This document shows positions 12,407-27,049 of a DNA stretch of 64,000 nucleotides, one piece after another (positions within the stretch are counted from its first letter, which is position 1; every line of letters starts with the position of its first letter). The DNA is taken from the NCBI GenBank assembly GCA_943735955.1, contig OX030965.1, positions 2,839,201-2,903,200 on the forward strand. Direction: 5' to 3'. A program made the position numbers and the translations under genes. Source of the stretch: Piscicola geometra (Eukaryota > Annelida > Clitellata > Hirudinida > Piscicolidae). Below the pieces are notes generated by a model. The model saw nothing but the letters and a program-made list of their open reading frames with translations. It was not told the origin of the DNA and made no database searches.

Positions 12407-12412
12407 AATAAA
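12407..12412 (+). terminator. Polyadenylation signal AATAAA (helicase/LARP6-like gene)
   Basis: AATAAA lies 115 bp after the stop at 12290-12292 in AT-rich sequence. The next gene starts 208 bp downstream, so the intergenic region is very short. Confidence 0.6.
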
Positions 12413-12619
12413 AATGAATTGCCAACTTCTTTTTCATTATGATTAATTAAAATTGTATTAATACTCATTAAAATTTCAATCATAATTCATGTTTAATTTA
12501 TAGTTTTTATATTTAGTAAAAAAAACTTTGGAAAGTTATTAAATGTTTCAAAACAGACATGACATTTAAAGTTAAACAATGTTTTCGCTTCCGTCCTCAA
12601 CTACGAAAAAATAATTAAG
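12413..12619 (+). promoter_or_regulatory. Compact intergenic region and presumed UBR4 promoter/5' UTR
   Basis: About 200 bp of AT-rich sequence separates the upstream polyadenylation signal from the UBR4 start. There is no obvious TATA box at a useful distance. CGCTTCCG (an ETS/GABPA-like core on the minus strand) occurs near 12588, and the start codon context AAGATGGCG resembles a YY1 site, as in many housekeeping genes. Both motifs are short and could be chance. Confidence 0.3.
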
Positions 12620-15600
12620 ATGGCGATTCGCGATAACTGGACGACTTCTTCTAAAACTATAATTAGTACTATACCTAGAGTGTTTCTAGATGAAAATATC
12701 AATCCACATTCTTTGACTGTCAACCCTTTGACAGCGAAGAATTTAAAGCTTGCACTAAACCTTTTAAACGAGAAGTAAATATGCTATTTTACTCCTAATT
12801 ATTTAAATATTTAAAAAATGCATTTAAAAAAGCAATTTTCTATGTAAAATGATATAATTCATCTATAGTATATAATTTAAATTTTAATATTAAGCAAAAT
12901 CAATATTTTGAAAATGAAATTTTATTTTATTTTGTTTCAGTGAAAACGAAGTGTTAAACCACAATGATGAGCATGAATTGTTCTTTTCGGCCTACACTGC
13001 TCTCGCAGCTCATTTCCTATGCAATGAAGTGAATTCATGTAAGTCTACATTCTTTTTATTTCCCTCAGGAATTCTAGATAATTATATATGAAAATAATGA
13101 ATTAATTTTTCAACAATTTATTTCATGAAATAATATATTTCAAGTGGATAAAAGTGATTTGAATGATGTGGAAGGAGCGTGCAAGGTCCTTCTCAAGTTC
13201 TTTCTCAATAGAATTACCACAAAAACTGATAACTGCACTATTTCTAAGGTATTCGCTTGTCCAAAAAATAATATTGATAACATATTTTACAAATTTATAT
13301 TTTTCATAAATTAAACATCTCATTGAAAAGGGTTGATTAGTAATTCATCCATCAGCTCGTTTAATTCATTCCTCTCTCTTAATTGTACACAGAAGCAGCT
13401 AGCAGTGCTGATAAAGAGCTTGTGCAGAGGGGTGTCGGGTCTGACGAAGATGGACGTCTCAATGCTCGTCACCCATCTCATCTTTGCCCAGTGTCCTGAT
13501 GACCCCAAGGAGGAAGAGGAGGATGAGCCCTCGACCCCTCCCAGCACTGGTTTCTTTGAATTTGGTGATTAATAGTTTGATTTTAAAATTTAGATTGTTC
13601 TGAAATATGACTTAACATGACAAAATTATAGAAACTCCATAATCATCACCATCATTCCCTGCCATTAAACAGGATTGGCGAGCAAAACAAATTCAGCAGC
13701 GAGGTTGGGCTCAACGTACAGCGACAAGACTCCTCGCTCGGATGCTGTGGTCGCCTACGAGAAGGTGATGTCAATCTTTGAGGAGTGCAGCGGTCAGAAG
13801 ACACCCTTGATGGGAGTGAGGCATAAGAGCAAGAAGCAGTCGCAAGGAACTGCCAAAACGCCAAAGAACGAAAATGATCTCTACAACTACACACCCATCG
13901 GCAAGCAGACGAAGGAAGGCATGAGCGATGAGACGAGCAATGGCGCCAGTAAGACGACATCATCAGCAGCAAGCGAGGATGCCTCGAAGGTCACCATGAC
14001 AACCTCCTCGAGCAGCCAGCACGAGGAGATGCAGGTGGCACTCGCCTCGAGGTGCTTGAGGATCCTGCAGCGAGATCTCCACGGCAACGACGTCCTCTTG
14101 GGCGTCTGCTCGAGTCTGTCCGCCTTGAAGAGGTTCGAGGGGGTGGTCTTTGCGACGAGTGACGAGGCTTCTCCAGAACTCTGCACTGGCGACTTCCAGT
14201 GGCCGACCAACCACGCTGAGGCCACTCACATCGTCTCCAAGCTGCAGCAGGTGCTCAACGCCGTGTCGCTGGTGGCTCGTCTCTTCAGTCTGCCCATCCT
14301 CGAGCCCCTCACCACCACACGTCTGCAAGCCATCATCAGCATCAGCATCAGTTGCCTCCATGCAGCCGTTTCCGCCACCATAGCAACTGGCATCGTGTGG
14401 AGCAGCAAGAGCGTCGGGAAGGAAGAGGAGGGGGAGAATTATGCAACGTGCCTCGTGGCCAAGTCGCTGGAGATCTTCAACGTGGTCAGCTCGAGCATCC
14501 AGCGGTCGTCGAAGGCTGGTGGGCCAGTGTACCTGAACTACCATTTGATGGGCACGTGCTCCATCCTCAAGGGTCTCCAGTCAGTCCTCTTCCTGCACTC
14601 TCCCCTCGCTCCCTCCACGAGCACCAGTCTCCAGAGGGTGTCCAGGAGTGGAGATGGGGGCGCAAAGACAAAGGAGAAGACAGGCAGAGAGACAAGGGAT
14701 AACAAGGAGGCGAAGAAAGGCAAGGAGGGAGTTGTAGAGGAGATCACAAAGGTGAACTTCAACCCGTTGTTTGTCAGTCTGATTGGACAGGCGCTCAAGA
14801 GTCTGCACGTCTTGCTGGCAGACCTCGAGGTGGAGAGTCTGACAGCGGTGTACGCAGTGGAGAAGGAGCAGACGGGCGAGGAGGTGAGGTTGTTTGAGGG
14901 CTACAGCGCCCTGCAGAGGAGCAGGAAGCTGAGCAGGTGCATCTACTTCTCGAACCTCTTCCACTTCCTGCTCAGCCACCTCTTCAAGAAGGCAGTCGCC
15001 ATAGGCAGATTGAAGAGTGACGAGAGGGGCAAGGGAGGCAAGGGCGGTTCGAAGGGCGAGGCAACGTCGTCGTCCGGTGGGAAGGAGGGCAAGGCGAGGG
15101 GGGGTGAGGACACGTGCAGCAGCTCAGCAGGCAAGGAGAAGGAGGACGACTATGACGCAGACAGCAACAGTTCCACCTTCTACGAGGAGGAGTTTGGCAG
15201 CAGTCAAGATGACATCAGTTTTGAAGATGAGTACAGTGAGCCGGATGAACAGAACCTCAACCACTGGTTCGAGAAGGCATACCCCTTAGACGCCAATTCG
15301 GCAGACGAGAAGGACTCTGATGGCGCTCCTGATAACGATGCTAGTGCAAACAAGACTAGCAGGTCGTCACGCCGTCATAGCAACAATGGCGTATTGGGAG
15401 GGGTGAGTGGCGAGAGGAGGGAGGTGGAGGTGTACGTGCGCACGTGCATCGACATCATCAAAACCCTCATGCGCCACTTCATCAACTCTCCCTGCTCCGA
15501 ACTGGTCGAGCACTTGAGCAGCACTCTGACCGAAGACCACGTCTCCCAGTTGGCCACCATCATCCACGTCCTCGATCAGGAGCAAGAACTACAACTCACA

Positions 15601-18600
15601 AGCACCCTCCCGTCTTCCTCGTTCCCCGACAAGGAGTTGTTGTTTGAGATGTTCTCGAGGTCTCTGTCGCTCTACGTGCACGCCCTGCTTTCGAAAGGCC
15701 TCCTCAGCGAGCCCCTCCAACTCGCCCTCCTCGACCACCTCCATGTTGGCATCAAGGCTCCTTCTGACCTCGACGATAGTGACGCAGAAACCTCCCCTCC
15801 GTGGTGCCTGAAGATCCTGCCACGAACACTGGCAGTGCTCATCCAGGTGCTGATGGGCAAACTGAGGCAGGAGAAGAAGGAGGAGGAAGCGAATGATGAC
15901 GCCCTGCCCAGCAAAGCCACTCTGAGCGCCTCTATTGCTATCAAGAACATATGGTTCAAGTTTTCTGACGCCCTGTGCGATCATATCTCACGTCAGCCCT
16001 CCATCTCCACCACAGAGGCACTCTCCAGTGCTGTGCCGCTGGATGACGTCAATCAGGAACACTTGCAAGCGCTCCTCTTCCTCTTCCACCAGCTCGAACT
16101 GGCGCAGAAGAAGGTGATTTGGCAGCACTTTTGCAGCGTCTTTGTCAAACTCTCGGAGAAGAACCACGACAGAATCCGATTCCTGAACCCGATCCTCATC
16201 ACGAGGTTCATGCAGGTGATCGAGAACCTCCTGAGACACCTCTACCAGTACCCGGCCAGCCTCACCAATCACGTCGCCAATAAAATCTTCGGCGTTTTCA
16301 CTGGCAGCACCAAGCTGACCGCCAACTTCTACAACAACCACTTTTACGAACTGAGTCCCCATGTGGAGTTCACGAAGCAAGAGGCGCCCAAGGTGGACGG
16401 CCTGGCATGCGCCTTCATCATCACAGGCGTCGAGTCGCTCGTCTACAGCGACTTTTATGCCTCTGCCCTGTCGCTCATGAGTGCAGGCGCTTCGATTTGC
16501 GACCCGCATGAGAAGCACTACAAGTCGTTGTCGCGCTGCCTCCTCTACCACCTGAGCATCAGCAACCGCCTCCTCTCCATCCTGCCTCCATCCGTCGAGT
16601 TCCTACGCAAGCTGGAGCGAGGAGTGCCCATCTTCACCGACGCACAACTCCTCCTGCACACCTTCAACTGGGTCGCTCGTCTCAACGTTGAGCCCTTCCA
16701 TGCCTGGAGCATGGACTTCCTGCTGAAGCAGCGACTGAGCCAGCATCAGGCCACCGAGTTGATGAGTGACGTCATCAAGGTGTACGGCACTGCGTCGATG
16801 GAGGCGAGTGTGCTGATGCAGTTCCTCGAGGACAAACTCCTGCGACAACTCGACGACCAGACCACGCCCCCCCTCCGACAACTCGACATCTTCAAGACAT
16901 GCGCCATCGACATGATCCTCTTCCGCCTCTACGCGCTCCTCGACCTGCCCTCGCCCAAGTCGAACATCTTCTGGCACAAGCCCTCCGCAGACCAGCTCAC
17001 CCTCAGCGAGTCGACCTGCCTGCAGTTGTTCTCACTGATGAGGAACCTCTTGAAGAAACTAACAGATGCCGCCAATGACTTCTTGTTCACTCTAGCCTGC
17101 AAGAAGGGCAAGTGGCACGAGGAGGAGGGGAAGAACGCAGAGCATCAACTGGCTGCTCTAAGCGACTACCGACTGATGACGTCGGTCAACTGCTGCAAGA
17201 ACAGCCACCTGTTTGGCTTCAGCAGCAAGGCCATCTTCTCCAGCAAGCACGAGCACCTAGAAGGCGTGCTTGACAAATGGAACAACACGCCTGTTGCCAA
17301 CTTCCCTCCCATCTTCTCCTGGAAGACCTCCACATGCAGCAAGGACATCCTGCCAGTGGAGACCTATTTGGACCAGCTGCAGAAGGCGCATCTCTCGAGC
17401 ATCCATCTGAGCGAACAGACCACCTCCACTGACGACCACTGCGGTCTGATGGCCTCCCTCAAACACGTGCTGAAGCTCATCGTCAGGGCCCTGAGCCTGC
17501 TGGTGCGAAGGGATTTCGATTACGAGGGCATGGAGGACCTCGTTGATATGCTGGTGCAGCTCTCTTGCCACGCCAGCATGGAATTCCTCATCGACTCACT
17601 CCTCGACACCAAACTCGAAAGTGATGACAGTATCGCCTTCAAGACGCTGACCTTCGCAGCAGACGTGTGCCACAAGGTCATTCTTATGCACAATCCTTCG
17701 AACAGTGACGACCTTCGCACCAAAGACGCCTTGAAGTTCTTGACGAGTCTGACACAGAAGCAGTTGGGTTTGCAAGTGCTCGACAAGTTCTACTCGGACA
17801 ACAAGCGCCTCTCCCGCCTCTTTGAGAGCGTTTCCCGCCACAAAGAGGACTTCCAGTATGGCACACAAGTTCTCAAGTACCTCGACTCCCTCGCCATTCG
17901 CAGTGCAGTGAAACAGGCCGACTCAGGCAGTGACACCAGCGTCCAATATTGTGGTCTCTACCAGTCTTTTGAGAAGCTGACGACGGCCAACGATGAAGCG
18001 AGCAGTGTGATGAGGACAATACTGGTGCCTGCGTTAGATGCAGCACTGAAGGGCTTCGAGGAGAGGAGGGACAGCTTCCTCGACCTGCTCACCCATCTGA
18101 CCGACAATTCCTCCGTCTGTAGAAGCTTCATCGCAGACCTCTTCAAGCACACTTCCACGTGCGCCTCCCTCCTCTTGCCTCCGCACCGAGATGCCAGCGG
18201 TTTTTCGCAGCTGATGCCGGTGATGGACTCGTTGGCGTGCAGCGAGGCAGACAGGCACGCGCTCTTTTCTCTCTCGCTCACGTGGATCGAGCAATGCAAG
18301 GCGTTCCTGGCCCAGAAGGACGTGATGGAGAAGGTGCAGGCGTGCAACGGCGGCAACAAGCGCCACCAGGCCGTCATTGCCGCCATGTGCGAGCTGCTGG
18401 TGTGGACGAAGGAGGTGGTGAAGAGCAGTCGGCAGGGCGAGAGGACCCGCTGCTACTCAGGCCTGATGGAGGCCGACTCGAGCAAGAACTACTTCTCTTC
18501 GCTTTTCGAACACGACGCCATCGACGACAACAACACCGCTGATGACGACTCGAACGAGGAAGACTCCGTACGTTGCTTGCCTCCTTGCTGTGCCATGATG

Positions 18601-21600
18601 AGCCCTTCTTTCATTAGCACTTTGCAGTCATGATAATCGTCTTTCATAAGTACTTCTTCTTTTGCATATTATTTTAAGATTTAATATATAGAACCTAAAT
18701 TAAACTATACTTTTATTTTTGTTATTGTTATTATTATAATTATTATTAGTACTCTCTTCAAAACCCACTGAAGGACGAAGACTCGTTGAACAACAAGTTG
18801 TGCACCTTTGTGTACACCAAGAAGGAGTTCATGAGTCAGCACTGGTGAGCAGGCGTGGTGGTTAGGACGTATCAGTCTGTATGTGTGTACACAGTTTGTA
18901 TGCACACAATCCCTTGGAGCATTCTATCTTATTAGCGGATCATCATCATTATTTCGTTTTTTTCAATTAGTCAATTATCGTGATTCAATGGCACGTCTGC
19001 ATCGCCTTATGGTTCTGAATGGTTCCACAGGTACCACTGCCACACGTGCAAGATGGTGGAGGGCGTGGGCGTGTGCACGGTGTGCGCCAAGGTGTGCCAC
19101 CAAGGTCACGACCTCTCGTACGCCAAGTATGGCTCCTTCTTCTGCGACTGCGGCGAGAAGGGAGCCAGTGGCAACTGCAAGGCGCTCACCAAACGTTGCA
19201 TGCAGCTTGCCGTCCAGTCAGCTACGCCACAAGCGTCCACTTCAACCGCCAAGCCACCACCGCCACCACCACCGCCACCGCCACCACCGCAACAGAAGAA
19301 CCTCAAACAGAGCAACCTCGTCAGCTTCTTCAACAACGTCCTCTCCAGCAAGTCCGAAGGAAAGCAGGAGAGCAAGAAGCCCATCAAGGCGCTCAACAGT
19401 GCCTCGGAAGCAGCTGTCGCCACCACCAGTAGCAGCACCAGCAACAAGCAGCTCAGAGTCGAGAGGTCGTCTCCCGCGCAGAACAAGCGCTACACGCAAG
19501 AGGTGAAGGAGAGGAACTCCGTCGATACACTCGTCGCCATGCTGGAGGTGATGATGCCTGCAGCTGAGCAGTTCTACCAGCAGAACCTGTCGACCGGCTG
19601 TCAGCAGGGCAGCTTCAAGGCGTTGCAGCAACTGCACACTTCATCGAAAGTGGTCGACACGTCACACATCTTCTTCTCGCCCATCATCTCGTCACAAGAA
19701 GGCACCTTGGACAACGCCAAACTCACCTACCAGGGCGACCAGGGCCAGGTGCTCAGGCAACTGCTCGCTTCTTACGCACTGCGCAGGGTCAGCATGTGTC
19801 TGCTGTCGTCGCCACACAGCAAGCGACAGCACCTCGCCGTCAGCAACGACAAGGGCAAGGTGACGTTGTTGCAGTTGTCGTCGCTTCTCAAGATGGCACA
19901 CTCGGGCAAGAAGAAGTTGGTGGTCTCGCGCCTGTGCATGCTCTCCATGCCCTTCAACATCCTCTCGCTCGTCAACTGCCCCGCCAACGAAGACCTCCTC
20001 GCAGTCTGTGGCCTCAAGGTTCTCTCTCGTGTATACATACATACATACATACATACATACATACATACATACATACATACATACATACATACATACATAC
20101 ATACATACATACATACATACATTAGTACATTAGTACATACATACATAACACATACATACATACATACATACATACATACATACATACATACATACATACA
20201 TACATACATACATACATACAAACATACATACAACATACATACATACATACATACATACATACATACATACATACATACATACATACATACATACATACAT
20301 ACATACATACATACATTAGTACATACATACATAACACATACATACATACATACATACATACATACATACATACATACATACATACATACATACATACATA
20401 CATACATACAAACATACATACAACATACATACATACATACATACATACATACATACATACATACATACATACATACATACATAACACATACATACATACA
20501 TACATACATACATACATACATACATACATACATACATACATACATACATACATACATACATACATACATACATACACACACGCACACACACACAAACACA
20601 CACACGTACAGGACTGCCACGTTCTGACGTTCAGTGCGTCAGGCAGTTTGGTGGGTCATTTGGCCCTGCAATTGGCCCTCGACACAGGAAACCACGTGAT
20701 CAAGGTGCTTGGAGGGCGGGGTGGACGTTGGGCAGGGCGTGATGAGTGGGGAGAATGGGGGTTGAAAGAATGGATGGGTAGAGAAGTGAATTGGTGGTCG
20801 GTGGGTGGTTGAGAAGTGAATTGGTGGTCGATGGGTGGTTGAGAAGTTAAGGATGATGATAATGATTTTGTAGATGATGTTGAAGGTGGTGTTGTTGATA
20901 GTGAGGGTGATGATGATGATGATGTTGATGAGCATGATGATAATGATAATTAAGGGAGGTAAAATATGCACAAACTCCCTCCACCATTACCACCATCACC
21001 ACGACCATCACCACGACGACCACGACCACCTCTCTCCCAGGCGGTGTGGCTACCAGGCTCTCAGTCAGAATTGGCGATCGTCACGACCGACTTTGTGAAG
21101 ATCTTCGACCTGGCCTCCGACTCGATCAGTCCCCAGTTCTACCTCCTGCTGGCAGTTGGAAAGATCCATGACGTGACCTTCGTGTGTGGTCCCCTCCTCG
21201 AGGTTGCTGACAAGGAGGAGGAGGAGGAGGAGGAGGGGGAGAAGGATTCAAAGAGTGGCGTTGAGGGAAAAGAAGAGAAGTGTGGACCTGATGATAGGTG
21301 CGTAAGTGGGTGGATAGGTGGGTGCATTGGGGGGTGCGTGGGTGGGTGGATAGGTGGGTGCATTGGGGGGTGGGTGGATGCATTGGGGGGTGCGTGGGTG
21401 GGTGGATAGGTGCGTGCATTGGGGGGTGGGTGGATGCATTGGGGGGTGCGTGGGTGGGTGGATAGGTGCGTGCATTGGGGGGTGCGTGGGTGGGTGGATA
21501 GGTGCGTGCATTGGGGGGTTTTGCAAGGCTTTTTAAAATGCAGACGTGCACACTCGCACACATAAAAAACATAAAAACACACAGACACACTCAAACACAC

Positions 21601-21605
21601 ATTCA

Positions 21606-21677
<72 letters not shown>

Positions 21678-24604
21678 ACATCATCATCATGAGCACGATG
21701 GGTCACTTGTGCACGGTTCGCTTGCACGAGCAGACGAATGCTCGCTCTGGAATGTTCTACATCACCAAGAAGATCAGCGCCGTCCACGCCGACATGAAGG
21801 TGATTGAGGGAGAGGGGTGGGAGAGGGGTGCGAGAGGGATGGGAATAGAGGAATGAGAGAGGGAGGTTAGGAAGAGGAGAAAGAGGAAGAAATGGTTTAA
21901 AGGAGATAATGAAGAAAAGGGAGGGTTTAAAGGAGATAATGAAGAAAAGGGAGGGTTTAAAGGAGATAATGAAGCAAAGGGAGGGTTTAAAGGAGATAAT
22001 GAAGAAAAGGGAGGGTTTAAAGGAGATAATGAAGAAAAGGGAGGGTTAAAGGAGATAATGAAGAAAAGGGAGGGTTTAAAGGAGATAATGAAGAAAAGGG
22101 AGGGTTTAAAGGAGATAATGAAAAAAAGGGAGGGTTTAAAGGAGATAATGAAGAAAAGGGGGGGTTTAAAGGAGATAATGAAGAAAAGGGAGGGTTTAAA
22201 GGAGATAATGAAGAAAAGGGAGAGTTTTCAATGATAGAAAAAGAGAAGCATTCGTTCTTTTTTGGTATTTATATTTGTTAGCTACCAATGCAATATATCG
22301 TCATCATCAACATCACCACCATCATCAACATCACCACCACCATCATCATCATCATCAACATCACCACCATCATCATCATCATCGCCATCATCATCAGGAG
22401 GCGGCTTCAGGAGTGGTGCTGGGCGGGGGTGCCTCGGTGTACTTCTCGCACACGCTGCAACTCCTCTTCTTCTCCTTCATGCACGGCAAGAACTTCCTCG
22501 GCCACCTGGACACCCGCCTAGACGCAGTGCACAACATCACGCCCGTCCCCTTCAAGCCCACCACATCCAAAGTGTCCACTGCCGCTGTAACCGCCACCAC
22601 AACTGTCGGCAACAACAACAACAGCCAGCAACACGCTCAACACACGCTGGTGCAGTGGGGGGAGGTGCATGGTCACCCCGGGCTGGTGAGCAGCGTCTGC
22701 CAGGCAAGTAACAACCCGGTGCTGCTGCTGATCAAGCCGGACGCCATCTGGCTGCAGGAGGTCGAAGTGGCCAAGCTGAAGGTGCAGGACTTCATCCTCA
22801 CGCGCCACTCTTTCCACCAGCCCGACGACCACCACCCCACTGACGCCCATCACAAGGTGGCGTTTTTGATGGGTTTTTAAATCTACTAGGTTTTATGTTT
22901 TTTTTCCATTTATCCATTTTCTCGCCACCCATTCATCCATCTTTTAACCTATTTTTTCGTTTTTGCACCACCCATCCAACCGTCTTACTATCCGTCCATC
23001 CACCCTTTCATCCCCACATTCACCCAACTTTCCAGCCTCTCACCCCCTATCCACCCATCTATCCATCCTTTCTCTCAGTCATATATTTACCCACCCCCTG
23101 CTCACCCCTAACCCACCCCCTGTTCATCACTAAGCCACCCCCATCTCCCATGCAGACCACCTCGATGGTGGTGTTGTGTGCAGACGGCAGCATGAGGATT
23201 CTGAATGCAGACTCCAGCCAGACAGACTTCTGGGTCACCATGAACCCCTCCTTGTCCCTGCTCCACCGGCATCCCTCCTCCACCACCCTCTCCTCCTTCT
23301 CTTCCAACTCCACGGCTGCCTCTTCCTTCAAGCCTTCCAAGAAGCGAGGGAAGCATGCGTCTGAAAGCGGTTGGCTTTGGCGACTGGTTGCATGACTATC
23401 AAGAAAACGATATTTCACTGATTTAATTGTCTTTTGGCTTTGTGGCATTAATGATGGTGATAATGATGATGGTGGTGGTGGGGAGATGATGATAATGATG
23501 ATGGTGGTGGGGAGATGATGATAATGATGATGGTGGTGGTGGGGAGGATGATGATAATGATGATGATGGTGGTGGGGAGGATGATGATAATGATGATGAT
23601 GGTGGTGGGGAGGATGATGATAATGATGATGATGGTGGTGGGGAGATGATGATAATGATGATGGTGGTGGGGAGATGATGATAATGATGATGGTGGTGGT
23701 GGGGAGATGATGATAATGATGATGGTGGTGGTGATGGTGGTGATGATGATGATGGTGGTGGTGATGAGGATGATGATGGATAATGATGTTCTTCGCATAC
23801 TGCATAGTATTTCACGACACCACACACACATACACCACCACACCACACATAAACACACACACAACAGCAAAGAGCGGTCAAGCAACGGCGGCGGCGGTAC
23901 CAGCGGCGGACTTCTTCGAGCACTGCAAGGTCTTCTCGCCCAACGACCTGGAGTTCGGCGGCACTGAACTACTGCGCTACTACAACGTCGCTCAACTCAA
24001 GACGCGCCTCAACGCTGCCAACCTCTACATCGCTGGTATTTCGCCCGGTGGCTTCGAGCTGGAGGTGACCAACCTCAGCAGTGCCACGTCGGTCATGGTG
24101 GGAGTGAGGGTCTCCCTAGGCAACCAGTCGGCCGAAAGGGCACCCACCTCGATTGGCGTCTTCAATAGAACCATCCCCGTCAATGTGTCGTATCCGAGGT
24201 GCGTTCGTGGGTGGGTGCGTTGATCAAGGAAGGGGGGGGGGGGGAGGAAGGGGAGGGGGTAGATGATGATGGTTGTAGGATAGGGGTGTTTGTGAATTGA
24301 TATGTGGATGGATTGACGATGGTTGAGATGGTGAATTGGAATTCTTTAGTTTGACATTGAGAATGTTCATTTCAAAAGATGAAGCTTCAAGATAGGGAAG
24401 CAGTATGGAACATGCACCCACACATACACACACAAACACATGCACACACAAACACATGCACAAAAACATGCACACACAAACACACGCACATATACAACCA
24501 CACACACACACAAACACACACACACAGGTGGATCGACATTCCCTTCACGAGGGAGGAGTCTCTAACGGCCGATAAGTCACTCACCATCAAGTGTAAGTGG
24601 GTGT

Positions 24605-24675
<71 letters not shown>

Positions 24676-27016
24676 ACTTTTAATGAGTGTACAAACTTGG
24701 AAATGAACATCGTCATTACGACCACCACCACCATGCACCAGTCGGCGCGAGCAGGGACGCAGGGCACGTGGTGATGGTCGACTCGGTGAAGGTGTGCTAC
24801 AAGTCTAAGGCGTCCTTCAACTGGCCTGACGACTGCCTCAAGGAGTCGCTGGTCGCTGCTGCCACGGCAAAGGGCGCCACAAGTACCGCCACCACAGCCG
24901 CAGGTGGCGACAAGGATGCAGCAGCAGCAAGCACCTCAAGCACCTCAAGACACCTGAACACTCCATTCGACCGTCTCCTGCTGCATTCACTCGAACTGCT
25001 CGACGAGTGCCTCGCCTTCTCTGACTTCTCGGCGCTGGTGCCTCTCCTCAAACCCCTCCTCTCCCTCACCACCACCCTCCTCTCCCTGCCCACCCCTCCC
25101 TCCATCCACCAACAAGCCAAGTCCCTCATGTCGTCCCTCTTCTCGTGTAAGGCCGCCTACTACCTCCATAAGGTGGGCACCACTGCGTTTGTGCAGAAGT
25201 TTTAATTCAATCCTTCGAAATAAAATAAACTCAAATTGTTTTTCTTCACGCAACACAGCACAGCACAGCACACACTTCACTCATCTACCCACCCATCAAC
25301 CCACCCATTACCAATCCACTACCCACCCATCAACCAACCAACCCACAATTATCAACCAACCAACCCACAATTATCAACCAACCAACCCACAATCATCAAC
25401 CCACCAACCCATAATTATCAACCAACCAACCCACAATTATCAACCAACCAACCCATAATTATCAACCAACCAACCCACAATCATCAACCAACCAACCCAC
25501 AATCATCAACCAACCAACCCACAATCATCAACCAACCAACCCACAATCATCAACCAACCCACAATCAACCAACCAACCACCCACCCACCAACTCACCAAC
25601 CAACTAACCACCACGACAGGACCGTATCCAGCTGGGTCTGCTGCTCAGATGCCTGGAGGAGTATGAGAAGGATGGCGTCATGGTGGTCGCCACCACTCTA
25701 CACTACTTGTACACCACGTGCGCCATTGCACACCACAGGCCTGAAAACCTCATCCAGTTTGTACACTCCCTCCCTCCTCCTCCTCTTCTTCCGTCCGTCT
25801 CTTCTTCCTCCTATGATGGAGTTGATGGAGGAGACAAGAGGAGGGAAGGGAACAAGGTTGAGGAGGAGGAGGAGGAGGGTGGGAAGGTGAGGAGGGATGA
25901 GGTGGTGGCGGCAGTTGAAGGACAGGAAGGCAAGGAGGCAGCGGATGAGGAGGAGGAGAAGGAGAGGCACTTTGTGCACCGCCTCAACAAACTCTTCTGG
26001 CATCTGGTTTCCGTCACCAACAAGAACCCCCTCACCTCGCCCATCACTGCATCCGGTTTGTACCTCCCCCCCATCCTCGTCTTGTTGTTGCTTGCGCCAA
26101 AGGGTTTTATATGATGTTTAATGACGTCATTTGTGACATCATTATCCAACTAACCACCAATCAGAAACGATTGACGAAGAGATGGCTGTGTCGGCCATGG
26201 TGAAGATCATGCAGGCGTTCTTCTTACCTTGCAGCGTCGATGCTGTTGCCAGTGCCGCCGACCACTCAGCAGCTGCAACCACCACCACTACTACTTCTGC
26301 TGTTGCAGCCATCACTAAAACAGCTACGACGTCCACTGCAGCTGTTACCACCAAAGTCACCACCACCACTGTAGTGGCAGCTAGCAAGACTACTACCATC
26401 ACCACTGCGCCCCTTTCGACTCCTACCCCACCTAAAGCGACCACATCAAGCACCAGGGCCACTTCCAGAGCAGCCGCTACCACCAAGACGTCAGCAGCAG
26501 CAGCAAGCAAAGCAGTCGCAAGCAAGACTAGCGTCAAGCCAAAACTCCTCGCTCAAGTCGTGAAGTCATACATCCAGATGCTCTTCTCTGAAGTGAGATC
26601 CATGTCTTTTTGAGTGTATACTGTAGCTTCATCTGCTTTCTTCTTCTTTTACCCCTTCATCTACTTCACACCTATTAATTTGTTACCTATATAACACGCT
26701 TCTATCCACCACTCTCTATTCCATCACCCTTCCATCCATCCACCATCCTCACAACCACCATTCTCACATCCACCATCCTCACAACCACCATCTACACATT
26801 CATCATCCTCCCATCCACAACCCCCTCATGATGATGATGATGATGCCTACTTAACCACTCTTCCATCCATCCCTCTCATCCATCCCTCTCATCCATCCAT
26901 CTCATCCACCCAGAACGTCAAGATCAGTCACACGTGCAAGAATGTCTTGTTGAGGAGCATGAGGCCTCGAATGAGTGCCAAGAAGCCGACCTCCAAGAAG
27001 ACTACTACTACTACTG

Positions 27017-27049
<33 letters not shown>

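Noticed and set aside
23059..23923. His/Ser/Ile-rich minus-strand open frames
   Set aside because: Reverse of the GATGATGGTGG array in UBR4 intron 12.
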